Assembly (NCBI GenBank): GCA_032717465.1
Contig: CM064681.1
Span: forward strand, 13,665,954-13,729,953
Direction of reading: 5' to 3'
DNA length: 64,000 bases
From: Coenobita brevimanus
Taxonomy: Eukaryota; Arthropoda; Malacostraca; Decapoda; Coenobitidae
Of this stretch, positions 45,830-57,913 are shown in pieces; within the stretch, counting starts at the first letter, position 1; each line of letters begins with the position of its first letter. A program made the translations under genes and the position numbers. Below the pieces are notes generated by a model. It was not told the DNA's origin. It was given only the letters and a program-made list of their open reading frames with translations, and searched no databases.

Positions 45830-47465
45830 AAAAATCACGATTACGAAACATATAACAAGAAATCGAATGACATTTAAGCCAAAGCTGGCATCTGATGTGT
45901 TTAAGAACAATAGGTTTGAAATGATGTCGAGGCCACGGAAACAAGCGAAAAATTTTGATTATTCTTTTTTATCTGCAGCAGAAAGCACTTTAAGATTACA
46001 TCGAGCCTCGTGACAATGTATAAAAAATAATATTATGAAGGCTCGGGTTACACCATAAGCCACATTTCCTTTGGTAAGTGCACACAAACTGTGATACCTC
46101 GAGGAAAATTATTGACGTGCTTTTCACTCTCACCTGAAAACTTATCGAGATATCTAAATAATTACCATTTATAACTTTACTCATCACCTCCGTAGACATA
46201 TAATGCATGACGGTTACAAAAAATGCAGGTTAAAGAAACACTGAGTGAACTGTTTTGCTGTTGTTTGGGTTGTTTGGATTTTTACGCTAGGAAGAGGGTC
46301 ATTTGTGATTTTTTTCATTTATAGTGGTTATTTCAGTAAAAAAAAAATGGAAGTTGTTTTATTACAGTAAAATCATCTTCTTTAGGAGTAATTTAACAAT
46401 ATTATACCTGAGTGATCCTGAAAACCGCATAAAAACACTAAATATCCAACTTCCTCAAATATACTATAAATTTGCTGGGAAACACTCCCAAATGTATTTA
46501 AAATACCTAAGAAAACATTTCTGAGGGTGAGAAAAATATGCCAAGGAAGAAAAAATCAGTAACAAGGCTAAATGAGGTAATACGAAGGCTGAAACTGATT
46601 CACAGAAAAAGAAGCTGGATTTTGAAGGGTTTAAGCCCAGTTTCGTCTGGTTAGAGACCTGAAAACAACTTGGAAATTTCTAGATAGAACGGACATTATT
46701 TTTGTCTGTATAACTATGGATTTAAATTGGCATTATGGGCTCTCATCAAATTAAAAAAAAAAAAATGGAATATTTCCCAGTATGCCTGTTCGTGTAATGT
46801 TATTTATATTTACCAAGGTAAAATCACTCCGAAAGACAATAAATCGTTTTTAGAAAAATAGTTTAGGTATTGATTATAAGACATATATTAGGAGAAAGTA
46901 AGTACAAAGACATACTGGACACACAATTTAAAACATTACTTGGTTCCTCATATAGGCAGTTTTATTGTTCATGAGTCTAAAAAAGTAGGTTGCATAAGCG
47001 TTGACCTGAACTATTGTCTGTCGTGTTGTGATTAACTTGATTTTTAATTTTCAATGAGTCTATTGTCTTTTTTTTTTTTTAATTCATTTTACCCGTGACT
47101 TCAAGGATGGAAAGTAATGCCAAATGTAAACTAGTTACGGGTGGTAGCATCCACTTTGAGGGTAGTTCAAAAATATTTTGCTGGAGTGATGGCTGTATAA
47201 ACTTATTCTGGGGCGAAAATGTTAAATATGCAACTTCAACAAATGCACCCAAAACTAGTTGGTAGACACTTCTAGTTATTTCCTTAACTCAGAGGACACT
47301 TCTGAAGGTGCGAAAGTCACATTCACGAAATATATTTCAAGAAATCGATTGACACGTAAAGAGTCCTGGCATCTGAGGTGTTTAGGAACAATAAGTTTGA
47401 ATTGATGTGTGGGTCATTGAAACAAGCGAGAAACGTCGAATATTGTTTTTATGTGCAGTTGATGT

Positions 47466-47497
<32 letters not shown>

Positions 47498-48315
47498 TAG
47501 CACATTGAAAGTTTGTTTTACCATAAGCCACATTTCCTTAGGTAAAATCTCTCAAAACTCTGATACCTTTAATGAAGGAAGACTGATGAGCTTTTAAGTC
47601 TCATCTAAACATTTTTACGAAACTGTCGCAATAACGAGATATATATTTAATTACCATTTTTATCTCTATTTCTCACAGCCGTAGACATGGAGTGCATGAC
47701 ACTTACAAAAATTCTGACTAAAGGAACATTGAATGAACTGTATTACTGTCGTCTGGAGATTGTTTGGATTTTTACGTTAAGAATAGGATCATTTGTGACT
47801 TTTTTCATTTGTAGTGGTAACGAGATGAAAGAAAAAAAGGTCATGTTTTGGTACCGTAAAATCATCCGCTTTAGGAATAATTCGAAACTATTATACTTGA
47901 GTTGTCCTAAAAACTCCATAATTCGTTGCAAAAACTCTAAATATTGAAATTCATCGTGGGAAACACTCTAAATTCTATGTAAAACTTAGGAAACATTTCA
48001 GGGAATGAGAAAATTCAGTCTCGGAAAAGAAAATCAGTACCATGCCTAAATGAGGTAATACGTAGGATGAAATCGATTCACAGGTAAAGAAGGCTGGAAT
48101 TTGAGGGGTTTAGGCGGAAGGGGTTTCTTTTGATTAGCGACGTGAAAATAACTTAGATATCTGTAGATAAAACGGATATTATTTTGATCTGCATGACTAG
48201 GGCTTTAAAGTGGTATTTCTAGCCTCCTGATCAAATATAAGAAATGGAATACTTTCGCAGTATGACGGTTCCTGTGATATTATTACCAATATTATGGAAG
48301 GTAAAATCTCTTGGA
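45830..48315. repeat. Satellite block A-B-A-B with TA tract at 47472-47498
   Basis: One of the cleaner satellite stretches, with B at ~46362, A at 47135 and B at 47852. The only frames are chance ones. Confidence 0.85.
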
Positions 48316-48608
48316 TTTTTTTTTTTTTTTTTTTTTTTGTCCGACTCTGGGTATAGGCTTCACAGCCTGCTCCCAAGGCCCGGTAGTCCTCCTATATACC
48401 ATACACCTCTACATGTCACCACGTCGGCGCTAACACCCACCGTCCATATTGAATACATGATAGGGCTGTCTCATACAGGACTGGTGTATTGGTATTAGCG
48501 GGGATATTTTTACATGTCGGCGGGTCTTCTGGTGAAACATTAAAGTCTGATTTTAAGAAATTCAAATCCTTAAACTGTTCCCTTCCCCTACCGGGATTTG
48601 AACCGATC
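48316..48608 (-). mobile_element. SINE copy (minus) with B-box-like start and poly-A tail
   Basis: The poly-T run at 48316-48338 is the minus-strand A tail. The minus-strand head carries a B-box-like 'ggttcaaatcccgg' (48591-48604) but no A box, so the tRNA head is truncated. The body shares 'ccagaagacc', 'cgctaataccaataca', 'tatgagacagccct' and 'gggccttgggagcaggctgt' with the copy at 50798. Confidence 0.75.
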
Positions 48609-50296
48609 TGATTATCAGATATACATTATTAGGAAAAACTAAATACACAGCCTTATTGAGATTTACAATTTATAAACATTACTTCGTCCCTCATATGCGC
48701 AGTTTTATTGTTCATGATTCTTAAAAAATCAGGTTGCAGGAGCGTCGCCCTGAACTTCTGTGTCTGCCGTGTTGAGATTAACTGGATATTTATTTTTCAA
48801 TGATCCAATTCCCTTTTTTTTTTTTTCATCTTCAAAGTGACTTTAAGGATAAAAAGTAATGGCAACTGTGAACTAGTTACGGCTGATATCATCCGCTTTG
48901 GGGTGGTTCAAAACTGTTTTAAAGGAGTGATGGCTATATCAACTCATTTTGGGGCGAAATCACTAAATAAGCAACTTCCTCAAATCTACTCAAAATGATT
49001 GCGAAACACACCAAATTATTTCCAAAAATCAGAATATCTGAGGGTGAGAAAATCACATTTAGGAAGCATAACAAGTAATCGATTGACACGTAAGAAGAGC
49101 TGGCATCTGAAAGTTTAAATACAATAAGATTCAACTGATGGAATCAACGAAACAAGCGAGAATTTTTGCATGAGCATTCCTTTTTATCTGCAGAAAAATT
49201 ACATCGAGGGTCCTGATTGAAAATAAGAAGAAAAAAAGAATACCTGCACATTACGAAGGTTCGTGTTGCACTATAAATCACACTTCCTTAGGTAAAATCT
49301 CTTTAAAACTGTGATATCTTGTGAAAAAAAAATATTGACTAATATTGACACATCTAAAAATTTCTATGAAAAAGTATAAACATTATAGCAATTCCAAGAC
49401 ATTATTAATTACCATTTATGACTCTTTTCTCATCTCAGAAGACATGTAGTGCGTGATAGCTAAAAAATAAAATGCAAGTTAGAGGAACAATCAATGTACT
49501 GTATTCATGTCGTCTGGAGATTATTTGAATTTTTACGTTAAGAGGATCATTTCTGACTTTTTCATTTGTAGTTATATTTTTTTTTTTGTTACGGTAAAAG
49601 CATCCTCTTTAGGAATAATTCATAACTATTATACTTGGGTGATGCTAAACACCACATAACTGAGGACAAAGACACTAAATATGTGACTTCCAAATATGTA
49701 CTCTAAATTAGCTTGGAAACACTTCCAATTGCATGTAAAATTCAGAAAATATTTCTGAGTGTGAGATTTCGTCTGGAAAAAATAAAAATCAGTAACAAGG
49801 CTAAATGAGGTAATACGTAGGATGAAATCGATTCATAGGTTAAGATGGCTCTCATTTTAGGGTCTAAGCCCAAAGAGTTTCGTTTGATTAGAGACGTGAA
49901 AAGAACTTGGAAATTTTGAGATGATTATTTTTATCTGTATAACTATTGCTTTAAAGTGGCATCTCGAGCCTCCTGATAATATATATATATATATTCGCAT
50001 TTTGAAGTTCGTGTGATATCATTATCTATATTTACTAAAGTAAAATGACTCCAAACAACCGTAAACCTCTTACAAGAAAATTGTTTAGGTACTCATTATC
50101 GGATATATATTACTAGGAATAACTAAATATATAGCATTACTGAGATATGCAATTTATAATCATCACTTGGTTCCTCATACACGCAGTTGTATTGTTCATG
50201 ATTTGTCTAAAAAAAAAATGTTGCAGGAGCTTCGACCTGAACTGTTGTGTCTTCCGTGTTTAGATTAACTATTTTTATTTTCTGATGAGTCAAATC

Positions 50297-50361
<65 letters not shown>

Positions 50362-50797
50362 TTTTGATTGATCTTGAAGTCATCTAAACAAGAGAGAAAC
50401 TTCGATTATTCTTTTTTATCTTCAGTAAAAGCACTTTCTCCTGATTGAATGTAATAAAAAATAATATTTGCACAACGTGAATGTTCGTGATACACCGTAA
50501 GCCACATATCCCTAGGTAAAAAATCTTAAACTGTGATACCTCGAGAGAAGGAATATTGATGAGCTTTTGACTCTCACCTAAAACTTTATACGAGAAAGTA
50601 TTAACACTATCCGAATACAGAGATATGTAATTAATTATCATTTATAACTATTTCTCATCTCAGACATATATTTCATGACAGCTACAAAAAATGCAGGTTG
50701 AAGGAACATTGAATGAACTGCATTAGTCATCTGGAGATTGTTTGGATTTTTACGGTAGAAAAAGTGTTTTGTGACACTCTTTTTTTTAGTTGTAGAG
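48609..50797. repeat. Satellite block with TA tracts at 49979-49994 and 50300-50358
   Basis: A at 48877 and B at 49589. The next A monomer is mostly missing and is represented by the TA tract at 50300 followed directly by A's second half. Confidence 0.8.
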
Positions 50798-51008
50798 GTA
50801 ACCGGTCTACCAGAAGACCAGCTGACATGTCGTAAAAATACCCTCGCTAATACCAATACACTAGTCATGTATGAGACAGCCCTGGCATGCATTCAATATG
50901 CGGTGACATTTAGAGGTGCATGATATGTAGGAGGACAACTGGGCCTTGGGAGCAGGCTGTGAAGCCAATGCCCAGAGTCGAGCACATTAAAAAGAAAAAA
51001 AAAAAAAG
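50798..51008 (+). mobile_element. SINE copy (plus), same family as 48316
   Basis: A 5'-truncated copy starting 'ccggtctaccagaagacc' and ending 'gcccagagtcgagcac' before an A run at 50992-51007. Its opposite orientation to 48316 shows independent insertion. Confidence 0.75.
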
Positions 51009-52093
51009 TTTCGTTACGGTAAAATCATCCGCTTTAGGAATTATTCAAAATTATTATACTTGAGTGATCCTAAAATTAACAACAGTCATTGCGAAACCAC
51101 TAAATATACAAATTCAACAAGTGTACTCGAAATTAGCTGGGAAACACTCGAAACTGTATGTAAAATTCAGAAAACTTTTGAGAGGTTGAGAATATTCCGT
51201 CTCGGAAAGAAAATCAGTAATAAGGCTTAATGAGGTAATACGAATAATGAAATCGATTCTTATGTAAAAAAAGACTGGAATTTGAGGGGTTTGGCCCAAA
51301 GTGTTTCGTTTAGACAAAAACAACTTGGAAATTTAGAGATAAAACGGATCTTATTTTTACCTGAATAAGTAGGACTTTGAAGTGGCATTTCCGGCCTCCT
51401 GATCATACATAAGAAATGGAACACTTTCGCAGTATGACCGTTCCTATGATATCATTACCAGTATTTTAGAAGGTAAAATCACTCCGAAAAGCAATAAATT
51501 GCTTTAGGTATTGATTATCAGACATACTATTAGGAAAAACCAAATACACATCTGTACTGAGATATACTATTTATAAACATCTCTTCGTTCCAGTTTTATT
51601 GTTCATGGTTGGTCTAAAAAAAAAATCAGGTTGCAGGAGCGTCGACCTAAACTGGATTTATATTTTCCAGTGAGTCAATTGGCTTTTTTTTTCTTTCATC
51701 TTAGAATTGACTTTAAGGGTAAAATGTAGTGCCAACTGTGAACTAGTCACGGCTGATAGCATCCGGTTTGGGGGTAGTTCAAAGCTGTTTTAGTGGAATG
51801 ATGGCTGTATAATCGTATTTTTGGACGAAATCACTAGATATGCAACTTCCACAGATGTATTCAAAACTGATTGCAAAACATCAAATTATTCCCAATACTC
51901 AGAAGACATGCCTGAGGGTGGGCAAATCACATTTAAGAAACATAAGAAATCGATTGACACGTAAAAAGAGCTGGAGGTTTAAGGACAAGAAGTTCAATTG
52001 ATGTTCGGGTCACTGAAACAAGCTAGAAATATCGAATGGGTATTACCTTTATCTGAAATAGAAGCATTTTAAATTTACTTCAAGACTCCTGAC

Positions 52094-52185
<92 letters not shown>

Positions 52186-53018
52186 TTATAAAGGTTCGTG
52201 TTACACCATAAGCCTCATTTCCTTAGGTAAAATCTCTTTAAAACTGATACCTCGTTTTAACTCACACCGAAAAATTTCTATTGAGATATATTATTAATAA
52301 TCATTTATAACTCTTTCTCATCTCCGTAGACATTTAGTGCACGATACCTACAAAACAATGCATGTTAGAGGAACACTGAGTCGTCTGGAGATTGGATGTT
52401 TACGTTATTAGAAAGGTCATTTGAGACTTTTCATTGTTATTGTTGACCAGATAAAATAGTTTTTTTTTGGGGGGGCTTTGTTTTGTTAAAGTATCCTCTT
52501 TAGGAACTATCATACCTGAGTGATCCTAAAAACTGCATAATTGAGGGCAAAAACACTAAATATGTGACTTCCACAAATGTACTCCAAATTAGCTGGGAAA
52601 CATCCCTATTGCATGTAAAATTCAGAAAACATTCCTGAGTGTGAGAAAAGTCCGTCTCGGAAAAAAAAAAGATCGGCAACAAGACTAAATGAGGTAATAA
52701 GTAGGATGAAATCGATTCACAGGTTAATAAGGCTCTCATTTGAGGGATCTAAGCCCAGAGAGTTTCGTTTGATTAGAGACTTGAAGACAACTTGGAAATT
52801 TTGGTAACTGTCTTTATTTTTATCTGTATAACTAGGGCTTTAAAGTGGCATCTCGAAATACAAAAAAAATGAATATTCTCTCAGTGTGACGGTTCGCGTG
52901 ATATCATTATCCAGATTTACTACAGTAAAATCACTCAGAAAAGTAATAAACCTCTTGAAAGGAAATTGTTTAGGTAATCAGTATGAGATAAAAAAAAAAA
53001 AAAAAAAAACTAAATACA
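51009..53018. repeat. Satellite block B-A-B with TA tract at 52097-52180
   Basis: B at 51014, A at 51747 and B at about 52483. Ends at 'aaactaaataca', the target of the next LINE insertion. Confidence 0.85.
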
Positions 53019-53566
53019 CCCTGTGTACAGAGGGTGGATAGGATACGAAATAATGTGATTCGTGAAAGATATGGAGCGAGGAAGTCGGTAGACACCAGAA
53101 TCATAGAAAGTGTACTGCGAGAATGTGGAGAGAATGGATAACAACAGCATGATGAAAAATGTATATCTGAGCGAATCTGAAGGAGGGAGGAAGCGAGGTC
53201 GGCCAAGGAGAAGGTAGAGAGATATGGTGGATGACTGTGTGCGAAAGAGAGGTTTAATAGTCAGTGAGGCTAGGGAACTGACAAGAGATCGATCTGACTG
53301 AATGAATGTTGTGAGAAGTGCATGATCAAGGATTTGGCACCCCTTTTTAACGTGACAGCGTCCGGAGTGACTCAGTCGGATACTTTTATGTGAAGCTTCA
53401 GAAGGTGGTGAATGTTTTTGCCGTATCGGATAGAGCCAGGATTCCGGGGGCTTCAATGATGAATGAATGGAAGCGTGGCCCCATTGGACTGGGCAAATTT
53501 GGGCTGTCTGGACATTGATACTCCTAATCCTGCCCTAGGGTGGGAAATGAAGTCCGGATGATGATG
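53019..53566 (+). mobile_element. 5'-truncated RTE-like LINE with 7 bp target duplication
   Basis: Only the C-terminal end and 3' UTR remain. Coding traces include QRVDRIRN-like sequence at the start and YLSESEGGRKRGRPRRR (~53160-53215). The 3' UTR ends 'aagtccggatgatgatg'. The flanking 'aaataca' occurs at 53012-53018 and again at 53567-53573 as a target duplication. It belongs to the same family as 57914-61061. Confidence 0.8.
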
Positions 53567-54180
53567 AAATACATAGCCGAAATGAGATATGCAATTTATA
53601 AACATTACTGTACTTGGTTTCTCATGTACAGTTTTATTGTTCATGATTGGTCTAAAAAAAAAAAAAAACAGGTTGCAAGTGCATATACTTGAACTGTTGT
53701 GTCTGCCGGGTTGAGATTAACTGGATTTTTATCTTCCTTTGAGTCAGTTGGCATTTTTTTTTTTTCATAATAGCCGTGACTTTAAGGATAAAAGTGGTGC
53801 CAATTGATAACTAGTTACGGCTGATAGCATCCACTCTGGGGGTAGTTCAAAGCTATTTTACTGAAGTGATGGCTATTGAAACGTATTTTTCGGCTATATC
53901 GCAAAATAAGCAACTTCAACAAATGTACTCAAAATTTTTGGGGAAATCTCTCAAATTATTTCCTGAACTCAGAAAACATTTCTGAGGGTGAGGAAATCAC
54001 ATTAGGAAAAGTATAAGAAGGTATCTATTGACACGTAATGAGAGCCGGCATCTGAGGTGTTTAAGAACAATAAGACTGAAATGACATTGAATTCACGGAA
54101 ACAAGCCAGAAACGTCGATTATTCATCATCTGCAGAGAAATTACTTTGAAATTACATCGAGCCTCCTGGTTGAATGTCTC
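53567..54180. repeat. Satellite block (B end and A)
   Basis: It resumes at 'aaatacatagccgaaatg' and contains an A monomer from 'ttacggctgatagcatcc' (~53815) to 'cctcctggttgaatg'. Confidence 0.8.
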
Positions 54181-54845
54181 TCTATATTCCTAGGCTGCTT
54201 CCCCCAAGGAAAGGGAGGGAGCCGAGACAGGAGGACACACTCCCCATTTACTCATCCATTCAAACACATTCATTTGCATTTTAGCCCCAAAGGAGAGAAC
54301 AGACAGATCCTCACCTCACCACACCGCACGAGGGTCAACTGCGCAATGCAATCAGTGACATCCGCAGCAAGGCCCGACAGCAGAACTGGTTTACCCTTGC
54401 CACATCATAACAGACCCATCCCCTTACCAGCACCTGACCTGACTAGCTGATCAGACCAAATGCGGGAGCATATCCCCTCAGGGCTGCGTCATCACTTATT
54501 CATTCACAATTTCTCTCCATTTATTTGTCATGCACAGCCACTCTTCCTTGCTCAACAGACATCCCTCTCGCATCCAGCGCTCTCTTCACACTGTGCATCC
54601 ATCCTATTCGTGGTCTTCCTCTCAGCCTTACACCTCTCACATCAGATCTAGTTATCTTTTTCACCAATCGCTCATTATCTATTCTCTCCATATGCCCAAA
54701 CCATCGCAACACCCTCTGTTCAACTCTACCAGCCATCTCCCGAACAACTCCTTCGCACTTCATCATTTCGCACTCGATCCATACGCGTCACTCCACACAT
54801 ACTCCTCAGACACCTCATCTCCATTATATTCAAACTTATGTTGAA
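54181..54845 (-). mobile_element. LINE 3' end, second RTE-like family
   Basis: The minus-strand frame 54766-54521 has WFGHMERIDNERLVKK, RLRGRPRIGW and VKRALDARGMS, a LINE C-terminus. It is followed by a ~340 bp 3' UTR that ends at 'gaagcagcctagg' (minus strand, ~54190-54205). The same 3' UTR recurs at 61117-61423. A short 'ttgaa' at both flanks may be a target duplication. Confidence 0.7.
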
Positions 54846-55529
54846 AAGAAAAAATAAATATTTACACATTCTGAAGGTGATGTTGCACCATAGGCCATAT
54901 TTTCTTTGGGTAAAATCTCATAAAACTGTGATACCTCGTGAGAAGGAATATTGATGAGCTTTTGATTCTCACCAAAATTTATACGAGAAAATATAAACAC
55001 TATCTCAGTACAGAGATATATGATTAATTACGATTTATAACTTTATTCCTCATCTCCGAAGACATATTGTATAGTGCACGACAGCTACGAAAAATGCAGG
55101 TTGAAGGAACACTGAATGAACTGTATTACTGTCACCTGGATATTTTTTGGATTTTCACATTAGGAAAAAGGTCATTTATTACCTTTTTTTCATTTCTAGT
55201 GGTAGCTTCAGATAAAAACTAATCACTTTGTTTTGTTATGGTAAAATCATCCGCTTTAGGAATTACCCAAAACCGCATAATCCAAAACACTAAATATGTA
55301 AATTCAACTAATGTACCCTAAATAAGCTGGGAAACACTCGAAACTGTATGTAAAACTCAGAAAACATTTGAAAGGGTAATAGAATTCCGTCTCGGAAAAC
55401 AATATCAGTAACATGGCTAAATGAGGTAACACGTAGGATGAAATCGATTCACAGGTAAAGAAGACTGACATTTAAGGGGGTTTAGGCCCAAAGAGTTTCT
55501 TTTCATTAATGAGGTGAAAACAACTTGGT
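54846..55529. repeat. Satellite block (A second half into B)
   Basis: From 'tttacacattctgaaggtg' to 'gtgaaaacaacttgg', where the next LINE begins, the same monomer position used by the transposon at 37395. Confidence 0.8.
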
Positions 55530-57246
55530 ATAACAAAGGCAAAAGTGGCTCCTTCTGGCACCTTGCCAAAAACCTTTCTAACAACTTTATCTCATCATCC
55601 TTCCCTCCTCTTTTCTATTCTGATGGCTCTGTAGCTATTTCTTCTACTGATAAAGCAGATTTCTTCGCTCAGACTCTCTCCTCCAATTCCACCTTAGACG
55701 GTTCCGGTTTTGTTCCTCCATCAGTTCCCCCCTCTGACTTCCTCAAGACTGACATTAAAATTTTTTCAGCTGATGTATTTTCTGCCATCACTGGCCTCAA
55801 TACTAACAAGGCATACGGACCTGATGGAGTCCCTTCTGTTGTCCTCAAGAACTGTGCTTCTGTGCTAACACCCTGCCTAAGTAAACTCTTTTGTCTTTGT
55901 CTTTCAACTTGTACTTTTTCTTCTTGCTGGAAGTTTGCTCTCATTCAGCCAGTCCCAAAGTAGGGTGACCATTCCCAACCCTCTAACAATCGTCCAATTA
56001 CTTTAACATCCTCTGTCTCAAAAGTTATCGAGTCGATTCTCAATAGAATAATTTTAAAGCATCTCAACCTTCTTTCTGATCGTCAGTATGGGTTCCGTCA
56101 GGAACGCTCCACTGGTGATCTTCTCACCTACCTTTCAAACTCCTGGGGGACTATGGGGAAAGCTTGGGTATTGCACTTGACATCTCAAAGGTTTTCGATC
56201 GAGTCTGGCTTAAATCCTTAATTTCCAAACTGCTCTCTTACGGTTTCTATCCTTCTTTCTGTGCCTTCATCTCTAGCTTCCTTTCTGGTCGTTCTATAGC
56301 TGCTGTTATTGAAGGCCATCGTTGTTCTCCTAGATCTATCAACAGTGGTGTTCCTCAGGGCTCTGTCTTATCACCAACTCTCTTTTATTCATTAATGATC
56401 ATCTAAGCTGTACATCTAATCCTATCCACTCGTATGCTGATGATTCCACCCTTCACCTTTCCATTCGGTTCCCGCAACGTCCATCTCAACAGTTACTTCA
56501 ACAAACAAGGGATGAGGCTATGGCACCTCCTATTGTCTGACTTGGCTCGTATCTCTGACTGGGGTAAAAATAATTTTGTTTTTAATGCATCAAAGACTCA
56601 GTTTTTACACCTATCAACCAGTCAAAATCTTCCACATGAGTAACTACTAATGTTTAAAAATATCCAGCTCAAACCTGCATCATCCTTGAACATGCTTGGG
56701 GTTTCATTCACACGGGACTTAACTTGGAAAGATCATATTGCATCTCTTGTCAAATCTGCTTCCAAGAGACTAGGTGTGCTAAGCCGACTCCGTTCCTTCT
56801 TTACCCCTGCACAGTTGTTGACTTACACGGGTTTTATTCGCCCCTGTTTAGAGTACAATTCTCATGTGTGGGGAGGCTCCCCACATATAACTCTTCTCAA
56901 TAGGGTGGAGTCAAAGGCTTTTCGTCTCATCAACTGTCCTCCTCTTACTGGTTCCCTTCAACCTCTGTCTCTTCGCCGCACTGTTGCCTCTTTATCTCTT
57001 TTCTATTGCTACTTCAATGGTCACTGCTCCTTTGAACTGTCTGCTTGCATCCCTCCACCTCTGCGTCAGGCGCGTAGCACCCGTCTAGCAACAAACTCTC
57101 ATCCCTTTTCTGTTCAACTCTCTAATGCAAGAGTTAACCGTTACTCCCAGTCTTTCAACTCTGGAACTGTCTCCCTCTGTCCGTATTTCCTGCTTCCTAT
57201 GATCTCCAGTCTTTCAAACTCAGTGTGTCCAGGCATCGCGAAGTGA
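55514..57246 (+). pseudogene. Jockey/CR1-like reverse transcriptase pseudogene
   Basis: The frame opens in satellite and passes into the linker (NKGKSGSFWHLAKNLSNNF). RT fingers (GLNTNKAYGPDGVPSVVLKNC, then a TAG in place of the Lys after VPK at ~55962), FDRVWLKSLISKL (~56190), GVPQGSVLSPTLF (~56345-56385) and YADDS at 56433-56447 follow. A long C-terminal frame at 56650-57246 has NMLGVSFTRDLTWKDH and LEYNSHVWGGSPH. Frame changes at ~56130, 56400 and 56645 split it. It is the most complete 3' copy of this family in the window. Confidence 0.8.
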
Positions 57247-57343
57247 ATGGATCTTGAATTTGGCTCTCCTTTGTATTGTTTCTGTTTTTTTCTTGGATGG
57301 AGAGTTCATGTGGGCTCAGCTTTTGGTTCCTTCTTCCTTGCAT

Positions 57344-57346
<3 letters not shown>
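55530..57346 (+). mobile_element. Jockey/CR1-like LINE, 5' truncated, same family as 39120
   Basis: LINE sequence starts at 'tataacaaaggcaaaagtgg' and ends with the family 3' end 'ggttccttcttccttgcatt', followed by a TA tract. About 90 bp of the B monomer is missing at the insertion site, so integration or later recombination removed target DNA. Confidence 0.85.

Positions 57347-57404
<58 letters not shown>
57347..57404. repeat. (TA)n tract at LINE 3' end
   Basis: A pure TA run that directly replaces the usual A tail and joins the LINE to B monomer sequence 'cgaaatggaatactttc'. Confidence 0.95.
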
Positions 57405-57406
<2 letters not shown>

Positions 57407-57913
57407 GAAATGGAATACTTTCTCAGTACGACGGTTCGTGTGATATTACCAATATTTCTGAAGGTAAAATCATTCCGAAAAGCATTAAATCGTTTGCAAG
57501 ATATTTGTTTAGGTATTTATTGTCAGATATATATTATTAGGAAAGCTAAATACATAGCCAGACTGAGGTATACAGTTTACAATGGTAACTTGGTTCCTCA
57601 TATAGTTTTATTGTTCATCATCGTTCTAAAAAACAATCAGGTGGCAGGAGCGTGGACGTAAACTGTTGTGCATGCCGAATTGGGATTAACTGGATTTTTT
57701 ATTTCCGATGAGAACTCCCATTTTTTATTCATATAATCCGTGCCGTCATGGATGAAAAGTAGTTCCAATAGTGAACTAGTTACGGCTGATGGCATCCGAT
57801 TTGGAGGTAATTCAAAACTATTTTCCTGGAGTAATGGCATTATAAACGTACTTTTGGGCGAGATCGCTAAATATGCAACCTCCACAATTATACTCAAAAT
57901 TGATTGCGAAACA
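57405..57913. repeat. Satellite block (B into A)
   Basis: It ends in 'tgattgcgaaaca' (57901-57913), the left copy of the target duplication of the RTE-like LINE. Confidence 0.85.
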
